Part shown: positions 53,564-60,357 of the stretch, piece after piece
Layout: each line of letters begins with the position of its first letter
Position numbering within the stretch: the first letter of the stretch is position 1
Assembly (NCBI RefSeq): GCF_900230225.1
Contig: NZ_OCNH01000010.1
Location: 124,001-188,000, forward strand
Source: Spirosoma fluviale
Lineage (GTDB): Bacteria; Bacteroidota; Bacteroidia; Cytophagales; Spirosomataceae
Length of the DNA: 64,000 nt
Direction: 5' to 3'
Made by a program: the position numbers and the translations under genes
The notes under the pieces: generated by a model
Told to the model about the DNA's origin: nothing
Databases searched by the model: none
Seen by the model: the letters and a program-made list of their open reading frames with translations, nothing else

Positions 53564-54568
53564 TTATTGATTCAACTGATTTCGTTTCGTATTGTAGCCC
53601 AGTTGGTATCCGCGCTTATTGGCTTCATCCAGAAAGGAATGGTTGATCAGGACATCGACCTTAGCCTGCCGTTCCCGAAAGGGGGCCAGCAACTTCTCAA
53701 TACGTTTATCCGGAATACCGATGCGCTGGCCAAAGGTCGTAAAATCGGCAACCCCCGGGTGATTGGTGCGTTTGAATACGTCCGATTGATAACCGTCAGC
53801 AAATAAGCCTTTGTCCAGCGCAAAATCCGTGTCGTCTACGTGCAGACGGGTGTTGAGTAGATCATAGGCTGGGCTCAGCAAGTAATCCCCGTTGGCCGAC
53901 TCCATCAGCGAGAAGTTTTTCAGGTGCGCATCGCCGTTGGAGAACAGAAAATTAAAGACCACCAGGGCGAAGTATCGTTCTATTTCGACTCGCCAGGCTG
54001 GTACGTACTTTCGGATCAATAGGCCTATTTCTTCGTAGCTGTAGGTGTACTTGAAGTTGGGGCCTGCGTTATGGTGGGTTCGCCCCGATAAAGCCGCAAA
54101 GTCCTCTACACCCCATTTCGTGCCGTCCGGTTTTACGTCGAAGCGTTTGGTCAGGTAGGCTGGAGAGCCATCCTGGAAGAAAATCAAGGCATTGGCTGCC
54201 GTGTTAATGCCGAACACCTGCCGGGCAATCTGCATGGTGAGGTGTTCATTGGCCGGTACCTGATCCACCTTTTTGATATCGCGGGGGATGGGCTTTAAGA
54301 TGTAGGTTCCCTGTTCGCCTGGATGGGTCAGCCGTAAGCTGTTCTTCTCCAGAACCAAGCTTTCCTTTTCCTGCACCCCTGATATGGAAATTCGTTTCCG
54401 ATTTTCCATAAACAACTCAGCAACGATCTCGCTTTTCTGGGGCAGCTCGTAGGGTAGGATAGGGCTGACTTTGCGCCCATTGAATACCGTGCGCAAACAG
54501 AGCGGGCTGTAGGTTGTAAAGCTTTCTGCCAGTGTACCGGGGCAATTTTTTATAACGGGTAAACTCAT
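53564..54568 (-). CDS. hipT: HipT-like Ser/Thr kinase toxin (HipA C-terminal type)
   Basis: The 334 residues form the HipA kinase core without the N-terminal domain, which is encoded separately upstream, as in HipBST systems. The Gly-rich loop has the SIS motif at 61-63 (KRISISGVQEK), known as the autophosphorylation site of HipT. The catalytic loop is FSNGDAHLKNFSL with Asp213 and Asn218, and the metal-binding loop is SPAYDLLNTRL with Asp236. Known HipT phosphorylates tryptophanyl-tRNA synthetase and HipA glutamyl-tRNA synthetase; the target here is not known. It overlaps hipS by 4 bases. All active-site residues seem intact. Confidence 0.9.
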   Translation of the reverse strand: MSLPVIKNCPGTLAESFTTYSPLCLRTVFNGRKVSPILPYELPQKSEIVAELFMENRKRISISGVQEKESLVLEKNSLRLTHPGEQGTYILKPIPRDIKKVDQVPANEHLTMQIARQVFGINTAANALIFFQDGSPAYLTKRFDVKPDGTKWGVEDFAALSGRTHHNAGPNFKYTYSYEEIGLLIRKYVPAWRVEIERYFALVVFNFLFSNGDAHLKNFSLMESANGDYLLSPAYDLLNTRLHVDDTDFALDKGLFADGYQSDVFKRTNHPGVADFTTFGQRIGIPDKRIEKLLAPFRERQAKVDVLINHSFLDEANKRGYQLGYNTKRNQLNQ

Positions 54569-54894
54569 AAGTCAGCTACCGGGCGTAGGGTGATGGCACC
54601 AATCGTGTCGTATTGTGCGGTGGCTAGCAGCAGGCCAAAGCTGTCGGCCTCATCGACCCGAAGTTGAACGCTCTGTAACCGCCGATTTACCCCTTCGCTC
54701 AGCATGTTGAAAAAGAACGGGAATAGCGCATCACTTCGGTATTCTGATTGGGTTTTGGGAAGAGTAAGACTGATAGCAGGTTTATGCGGATCGGCAAGCC
54801 AAAGCTCGTCGTAGCGGAAAAGATACTGTCGGCGGTTTTCCTCCATGAGGTAGCCCGCCAGTTCGCCGTTTCGATAGACTGCTGCCTGACGCAT
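54565..54894 (-). CDS. hipS: HipS-like antitoxin (HipA N-terminal domain)
   Basis: The 109 residues match the HipA N1/Couple_hipA domain: AAVYRNGELAGYLME, YLFRYDELWL, ISLTLPKTQSEYRSD and LFPFFFNMLSEGVNRRLQ. In HipBST sets HipS, not HipB, neutralises the kinase. It lies 4 bases after hipB and overlaps hipT by 4 bases. Confidence 0.88.
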   Translation of the reverse strand: MRQAAVYRNGELAGYLMEENRRQYLFRYDELWLADPHKPAISLTLPKTQSEYRSDALFPFFFNMLSEGVNRRLQSVQLRVDEADSFGLLLATAQYDTIGAITLRPVADL

Positions 54895-54898
54895 GGTG

Positions 54899-55111
54899 TT
54901 ACGGATTCAGTTGCTTAATGACCAGTGTTAATTCCATACCCAAAACATCCGCCAGTTTACTCAGTGTTTCGACGGTTGGGTTCCCCTTGCCGGATTCGAT
55001 CTGTTTAATGGTACGCAAACTCACCCCCGACAGTTCGGCCAGATACTCCTGGGTGATGTGAAGAACATCCCGACGATTTTTGACTGTATCAATTATATAG
55101 TATTGGTGCAT
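54899..55111 (-). CDS. hipB: HipB-like XRE-family transcription regulator
   Basis: The 70 residues form one Cro/C1-type HTH (LHITQEYLAELSGVSLRTIK, then QIESGKGNPTVETLSKLADV). In HipBST modules it represses its own operon and augments HipS. GTGCATT over its start codon (55106-55112) and the inverse AATGCAC at 55177-55183 are a weak candidate operator pair. A degraded copy of its HTH core lies at 56073-56130. Confidence 0.87.
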   Translation of the reverse strand: MHQYYIIDTVKNRRDVLHITQEYLAELSGVSLRTIKQIESGKGNPTVETLSKLADVLGMELTLVIKQLNP

Positions 55112-55335
55112 TGTACTGCCCTTTTTTGGATAAATATATGCAGTTGAACGTTTATATTAACTGAATGGTGTAGAATAATGCACTATTTAATTTGTTGTAA
55201 TTGGGCTGCCAGTCTGCATGGGTCTAAGGCAATTTGAATAAGGCGAGCTTGTGGCAGGCCCTGGCTTTCTTAGGACAAGTGATCGTAATTTTCATCTAAT
55301 ACGTATATTCGCATGAGAAATAAAAAGATACGTGT

Positions 55336-55590
55336 ATGGGTAAGGTGAAATTAACCCTGACGGTGGATGAACGTGTGGTGGCCAGTGCCAAGTTGCTGGC
55401 CAGACAGCAGCGCAAATCCCTGTCGGCTATGATCGAGGAATTACTGAATCCGGTGAGTAGTGTTCTGCCCGAAACGGCTCCAGCCATGCCCGGCGCTTTA
55501 CAGCTACGAGGTATTGCCAAAGGATCGCTTAGCCAGAAAACCGACAGGCAGATTCGGGCCATGATGTACAAAGACCGCTATGGCCTATGA
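55336..55590 (+). CDS. VapB-like antitoxin (DUF6364-type)
   Basis: The 84 residues begin with a ribbon-helix-helix-like part (KVKLTLTVDERVVASAKLLA, then RQQRKSLSAMIEELLN), and the C-terminus should wrap the toxin (GSLSQKTDRQIRAMMYKD). The 3' end overlaps the PIN-domain gene by 4 bases. ATACGTAT at 55299-55306 and a related ATACGTGTAT over the start codon may be its operator. Confidence 0.82.
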   Translation: MGKVKLTLTVDERVVASAKLLARQQRKSLSAMIEELLNPVSSVLPETAPAMPGALQLRGIAKGSLSQKTDRQIRAMMYKDRYGL

Positions 55591-56015
55591 CCATCTTTAT
55601 GGATACAAACGTAATTCTTGACTGGTTACTGGATCGTGAAGATACGTTTGCCGAAGAAGCGACCACCCTGTTCCTGGCTGCTGAAGAACATCGCCTGACC
55701 ATTTATATCTCTGCCGGTTCGGTGTATACCGTGACCTATGTATTGCACCGGGCCGGGAAGCGAGGGCAAAAACAGCGTGAAGCGTTGCAGGCTTTCCTGC
55801 ATCTGGTGCAGGTAGCGGGAGCCGATAAAGGGACCTTTCTATCGGCCAGCCAGTTGATGACCATTAGCGATCTGGAGGACGGGTTTCAATACCAGACGGC
55901 CCTAGGCAACAGCGCAATCCAGTACTTTGTGACGGGTAATACCAAAGACTTCCGGCTAGCAGACCAAAGCCAGCTACCGGTAATAACACCCGCCGAAATG
56001 GTGAACTTGTTGTGA
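55587..56015 (+). CDS. PIN-domain toxin (VapC-like ribonuclease)
   Basis: The 142 residues carry PIN features: FMDTNVILDWLLDRE with Asp6, the middle acidic cluster TISDLEDGFQYQTAL and a late TGNTKDF segment. PIN toxins cut RNA with Mg2+, usually tRNA or rRNA. The antitoxin gene overlaps directly upstream. All key acidic residues appear present, so it is likely active. Confidence 0.85.
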   Translation: MTIFMDTNVILDWLLDREDTFAEEATTLFLAAEEHRLTIYISAGSVYTVTYVLHRAGKRGQKQREALQAFLHLVQVAGADKGTFLSASQLMTISDLEDGFQYQTALGNSAIQYFVTGNTKDFRLADQSQLPVITPAEMVNLL

Positions 56016-56072
56016 CAGAGAAGTTGATAGTATGGGCATCAAACGCCTGTTTCATCGTCGCGCGCCATTCAG

Positions 56073-56130
56073 ATTCACTCCCAAGTGCATAGCAAGATAT
56101 ACTTGGGTGATGTGAAGTACATCGTTAGGA
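56073..56130 (-). pseudogene. Remnant of a HipB-like HTH gene
   Basis: On the minus strand the stretch can be read NDVLHITQVYLAMHLGVNL, closely matching hipB RDVLHITQEYLAELSGVSL (hipB DNA 55019-55075), including the identical run GGGTGATGTGAAG on the plus strand. It lacks a start, the recognition helix and the rest of the gene. It directly follows the DNA polymerase remnant. Confidence 0.5.
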
Positions 56131-56133
56131 ATA

Positions 56134-56901
56134 TCATACTTCCCGTGAATCACCCAAGAACTGACATTTCTCCAGCCGACGAACCTCCAGGCTGGGGAAG
56201 CCGTACTCCAGCACGACCTTGCCTTCCAGAAGGTACAGCCCGGCACCTCGCAGCGAATACCGCTCCTGCGTTTGGGGAAAATACGTCGTATCGAAATACT
56301 GCCTGGCCACGTCCATAAAATACCCGAACACTATGGGGCGACCGTTTTTGGCCGTAATGCGCTTGCAGGCAAGTGGGTAGCCCGTCATGGCTACCCACTT
56401 GCCTGCGTGGCCCCGCAGTTGAGCCGCCCTGATGCCCTGCACGGCACCGGCCAGCAGAGCAAATGGAGACCTCAGCGGAAACCCCAGCAGTTTCAGTTCA
56501 TCGTAGGTGTCTTCCAACGCATCCTGCCAGAGTGCGGGCAGCGACCAGTTCAGCTCAGGTAAGGTAAACAGGTCCACTTCGGTCAGGTGGCGGGTGTAGT
56601 TGTTTACCAGCGCGTGGGCCTGCCACAGTAATTTCTTTTTGGTCGACCCTAGGCCCCGGAATTCCCCCACCCGGATCAGGAGTTGCTCCAGCCCCGCCGG
56701 TACGCGCTGGGTGAAATCTTCCTGGTTCGTGAAGGGCTGCTTGCTACGCTGATCCAGCAGGGCCTGAATCAGTTTTTTGTCCAGCCCTTTGATGTGAATG
56801 AAGCCCAGCCACAGGGTTTGGCCGTCCAGCCGGGTCAGGTAGGTGCTGTGCTGCAGGTCAGGCGCTTCGATGTGGGCACACCGTGGAGATTTCAGGACCA
56901 T
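56134..56901 (-). pseudogene. C-terminal remnant of DNA polymerase III alpha (small DnaE type)
   Basis: The 255 residues correspond only to the C-terminus of a roughly 1000-residue DnaE: AHIEAPDLQHSTYLT, LWLGFIHIKGLDKKLIQALL (HhH region), RVPAGLEQLLIRVG, LLGFPLRSPFALL and the OB-fold end with FFDTTYFPQ and VVLEYGFPSLEV. The polymerase and PHP domains are absent, and a stop codon precedes the ATG two codons upstream. It therefore looks like a fragment left by a rearrangement, not a functional polymerase. An 18-bp inverted repeat within it (56365-56406) replaces the usual sequence after MTGY. Retention as a small OB-fold protein cannot be excluded. Confidence 0.75.
56365..56406. repeat. 18-bp perfect inverted repeat inside the DnaE remnant
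   Basis: Arms 56365-56382 and 56389-56406 are exact reverse complements around CGTCAT. The arms encode GKWVA and PLAC on either side of MTGY, and the second segment departs from the family pattern. Confidence 0.8.
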
Positions 56902-57034
56902 TGGTCAGTTGATTTCGCAGCAAACCGATCAATATCCCTGTACCAGTGCAGTCAGCTTAATAGCAAGGTAACCAGCCATTTAATATGGTAAATTTAAGGT
57001 GAAATTACCGGTTAGCTGAATCCGAAATTACCAT

Positions 57035-58099
57035 TTACACCTTGCTGCTAAGTGTGTTCTGAGACAAATCGAATTGCTGATACCAAACCGGTAAGTTCAG
57101 TGTTGTTCGAAGATTGTTCATATAGCTCCGTGTCTCCTCATCTGCCGGCAAAGGGGTAACGATGATCAGCTCTTTTGCCAGTTGACCAGTTGTCCAGTAT
57201 GAGTATTCCAGCAATTGACCAATAGCTTCACGAATGCACGTCCGAATAGAGGGATACGTCTTGATTTCGTAGAACAGTAGTCCGTCACCTTCCTGCCGTA
57301 CCATGTCAATAAGTGTGTTGTTACTCTTGTGCATTTCACGGCTAACAGCTTGGTGACCATAGATTTCCGACAAATGCCTATGAAGTGCCAAACTGACCTG
57401 TAAATGGATTAGGGCTGGCTGTATAGTCTGTTCTGGCTTTGTGTACAACACCCCATTTGGATTAGTTGATTTGGGGCCTAGACCAGGCTCGAACGATATT
57501 GGTCCAGGCGGGGGTAAAGGCGGTAGCGTTAACGTTGGCCAAACCATCCGCATAATCAAGTCATACGTCGATTCATATTTCTGTATAAATGCAATCGTTT
57601 CGGCGGTTAGGCGCTCCAGAGAATACTCCTCAACGTTTTGTAAGCGTATCTCCTGACAATAAGTATACGATCCATCGGCTGACTTTATGAGCCGTTCGCA
57701 AAGTTGTCTCTGTAGGGGTGTTAACAACGCTTTCGCCTGTTCCCGGGCTTGTTCCTGGTAATGAATTTTTATCAGTAAACTCTGTGAGCCTGCATCAACG
57801 CCAATGGTAAAGTAAATGCCCTTACCATCATCCCCCGGTTTGAATACTCTGGCCCAAGTGTAAGGTTTGATTTGGGCAACACGACCATTATCCCAACCAG
57901 ACTTTTGCCACGACTTCCTGAACGATACCTCAAACCCGATTTCAGACCTTTGAACAGACTTAGCCCACTGCTTTGTTTTCTCCCATACTCCGTCAGAAAG
58001 TACATGGCCTAATAGTTCATCTTCGAGCACGCCAGCGTGATACGTGCGACCTTGGACCTCGTGGAAGTACTCGATTTCTGGAATAGTAAAAAGGCCCAT
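57035..58099 (-). CDS. PD-(D/E)XK nuclease-like protein
   Basis: The 354 residues have a mixed N-terminal part with aromatic-rich strands and a Pro-rich linker near 200 (LPPLPPPGPISFEPG). At about 260-300 a restriction-nuclease-like core is visible: NNTLIDMVRQEGDGLLFYEI followed by KTYPSIRTCIREAIGQLLEY. This gives the Asp, Glu-x-Lys and conserved Arg/Gln helix of PD-(D/E)XK nucleases found in defence loci. There is no HTH or helicase. It is downstream of the helicase-fusion gene on the same strand, 90 bases away, and belongs to the restriction-type island. DNA cleavage is likely but unproven. Confidence 0.75.
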   Translation of the reverse strand: MGLFTIPEIEYFHEVQGRTYHAGVLEDELLGHVLSDGVWEKTKQWAKSVQRSEIGFEVSFRKSWQKSGWDNGRVAQIKPYTWARVFKPGDDGKGIYFTIGVDAGSQSLLIKIHYQEQAREQAKALLTPLQRQLCERLIKSADGSYTYCQEIRLQNVEEYSLERLTAETIAFIQKYESTYDLIMRMVWPTLTLPPLPPPGPISFEPGLGPKSTNPNGVLYTKPEQTIQPALIHLQVSLALHRHLSEIYGHQAVSREMHKSNNTLIDMVRQEGDGLLFYEIKTYPSIRTCIREAIGQLLEYSYWTTGQLAKELIIVTPLPADEETRSYMNNLRTTLNLPVWYQQFDLSQNTLSSKV

Positions 58100-58189
58100 C
58101 GTTGTCGCTGATTTTATGAAAATGTCCGCATTGGTTTTAATAAATACTGACTACTCCATTCAGGAATAGTAAAGAAGCCTCAACACACC

Positions 58190-60286
58190 TCACATACTAA
58201 TATCATCTAGAAACTCCGAACTCGGATTGACGCTGGTGATCAGCAACTGATCGCGGGCGCGGGTGCAGGCCACGTACAGGAGGTGGCGTTCGGTATTATA
58301 CACGTCTTCCAGATCGGCCGTATCGGTGATCGACTCGATTCGCTCCTGGGAGGGGATCACTTCGTCGTCGCAGGCCATCACGACCACGGCTTTGAACTCC
58401 AGCCCCTTGGCCAGGTGCATGGTGCTGACGGCCACTTTGGTGCTGATGGTTTCTACCTGTTCGTCCAAAACCAGAAACGGCAGGCCAGATGCCTGAACCG
58501 CCAATTTGGCCCGGTCTATTTCCCGGTCGGAACGAACAAATACGCCGATCTCGTGGGGGGATAAACCCGTACGATGGAGGGCAGCGATCCAGTTGCCAAC
58601 GAAAGCGATTTCCTGCTCCGGTGTATCGACGCAGGTGAACTCCGGTATTGGGCCATTGAATACCGAAACGGTTTTACTCCTTTCTTCCAGATTTCCGTCT
58701 GCGTCCGACACGTCGTTGCCCAGCAGTTGATCCGCTTTTCGGCGAATCTGGTGCGAGGTTCGGTAGTTGACCGTCAGCGTTTTGCTGCGACCCTGTATCG
58801 ATACGCCCAGGGCTTTCCAGGAAAAGGGCTGCTGGAAGATTCGCTGACCACTATCGCCCGCAAAAAACAGGGCGTTTGGACGCGTTGCGCCTATGGCCGC
58901 CAGCAAACGCAGGTGATACACGCTTATATCCTGCGCTTCATCGACGATGACGAACTCATACGGGGGCTTTGCCGATACGGAAGTGGCTAAGCGGGTGAAC
59001 ACCTCAGCCATGGTGACCAGCTTTAGCTCGGTCAGACCGTTAATCACCTGACTGAAAATGAACCATAATTTGGCCCGCTGGTTTTCCGGTAATTTCGTTT
59101 TGCGACCAAGCCGCTTTACGTCCCGGTAATCCTCCCAGGTTTTGAGCTGCCAGGCATCCACCACCTGCTCCCATTCCGAGAGCAGGAAGGATACACTGAA
59201 TTTCTGTTCTGGTACGGTGGCGGCTGCCTGACTGATCAATTTTATCACCTGAGCGGATGGGGCCACAACCGGAACGCCCACCGTACGTTTGTACAATCGT
59301 AACCCGACTCTGTTGATGGCTTCTACGTCAATTCGCTCGGCCAGATGTGGCTCGTTGCTGATTAGCCGACGGAGTTTAACCTTCAGCGCGTTGGCCAGAA
59401 TATCCGAAAACGTGGTGAGCAATACCCGGCTGTCGGGGTTTTGCCGGGCGAGGTAAACGGCCCGGTGCAGGGCAACAATGGTTTTGCCCGTGCCTGCCGA
59501 ACCCGACACCCGCGCCGGACCGGCAAACGAGCGTTCGACGGTGCCGCGCTGGTCGGGGTGGAGGAATACGGCCCACTTGTCCCAGGGGTAGTCCAACGCC
59601 CGCTGCAACTCCTCCATGTTGGACATGGTACGGAACCGACGCAGGGCATCGGGGTGCGCAAAGGGGTCTGCTGCCAGGGGCAGCGGTTTGGGTACGCTGG
59701 GGGTGCCACCCGTAGCCAGTTCCAGCAGGGCTTCTGCCGCTTCGGCGGGCAAGTGGTCGGTCAGGGTCAGCAGCGAATCTTCGTCCGCAACTTTCACATC
59801 GGCCAGCCATTCCGGCGGTACGCCGTAGCTGAGCAGGGTATCGTCAGACACCCGCTCGAATAGCTTTCTGGGGGCAGGTTTGCTGCCTTTTGTTGGTTTT
59901 CCGACATTGGCCGGTGCTTCGGCAGGTAGGTAGACCGGCACCCGGATTTCCTGTACCGTTTCGCGGATTTCAACGAATTGGGCGGCACCAGTTTTGGGAT
60001 GAACTTCCAGTTTTCGGCGCTCGGCCCAGGCGTAGGCATCGTCGTGGTGATCGACGTAGCAGAGCAAGAAGCTGCCTTCGGTCTTGTGGATGATCAACCG
60101 GATGTCGCTGCTGACCCGTACCGACCAGAAATTCTTATCCCTGACTTTGTCGAGTTTATGAAAACTCAGGCTGGGGTGCGCCGGGTTGAGCTGTAGATCG
60201 AACGCGGTGTTTTTTACGGCTTTCTGCTCGTCGCCGGTGAGTTTGCCCAGACTACCGGTAAAGGTGTCCGCAATTCGAAATTCCAT
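58190..60286 (-). CDS. RelE/ParE-like domain fused to UvrD/Rep-type helicase
   Basis: The product has 698 residues from ATG 60286; the start at 60325 would cover a hairpin and is less likely. Residues 1-90 resemble a RelE/ParE-type toxin fold (MEFRIADTFTGSLGKL, SFHKLDKVRDKNFWSVRVS, IRLIIHKTEGSFLLCYVDHH). The rest is a superfamily 1 helicase: Walker A near 262 (SGSAGTGKTIVALH), Walker B near 445 (FVIVDEAQDIS), motif III/IV (FFAGDSGQRIFQ) and the C-terminal VSTMHLAKGLEFKAV. Such fusions are known around restriction and phage-defence genes. It follows the methyltransferase gene by 71 bases and probably works with it. Confidence 0.85.
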   Translation of the reverse strand: MEFRIADTFTGSLGKLTGDEQKAVKNTAFDLQLNPAHPSLSFHKLDKVRDKNFWSVRVSSDIRLIIHKTEGSFLLCYVDHHDDAYAWAERRKLEVHPKTGAAQFVEIRETVQEIRVPVYLPAEAPANVGKPTKGSKPAPRKLFERVSDDTLLSYGVPPEWLADVKVADEDSLLTLTDHLPAEAAEALLELATGGTPSVPKPLPLAADPFAHPDALRRFRTMSNMEELQRALDYPWDKWAVFLHPDQRGTVERSFAGPARVSGSAGTGKTIVALHRAVYLARQNPDSRVLLTTFSDILANALKVKLRRLISNEPHLAERIDVEAINRVGLRLYKRTVGVPVVAPSAQVIKLISQAAATVPEQKFSVSFLLSEWEQVVDAWQLKTWEDYRDVKRLGRKTKLPENQRAKLWFIFSQVINGLTELKLVTMAEVFTRLATSVSAKPPYEFVIVDEAQDISVYHLRLLAAIGATRPNALFFAGDSGQRIFQQPFSWKALGVSIQGRSKTLTVNYRTSHQIRRKADQLLGNDVSDADGNLEERSKTVSVFNGPIPEFTCVDTPEQEIAFVGNWIAALHRTGLSPHEIGVFVRSDREIDRAKLAVQASGLPFLVLDEQVETISTKVAVSTMHLAKGLEFKAVVVMACDDEVIPSQERIESITDTADLEDVYNTERHLLYVACTRARDQLLITSVNPSSEFLDDISM

Positions 60287-60307
60287 GTTATTGAGTGTGG
60301 TTAAGAG

Positions 60308-60339
60308 CACCTCTGCGATTTTCAAGAATCGCAGAGGTG
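60308..60339. repeat. 13-bp hairpin between methyltransferase and helicase genes
   Basis: CACCTCTGCGATT (60308-60320) pairs with AATCGCAGAGGTG (60327-60339) around TTCAAG. It has no T-tract in either direction and may tune expression between the two genes. Confidence 0.65.
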
Positions 60340-60357
60340 TGAACGGTAAAACCCGGT

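Noticed and set aside
56134..56901. Functional DnaE2-type error-prone polymerase
   Set aside because: Polymerase and PHP domains are absent and no imuB or imuA-like gene is nearby.
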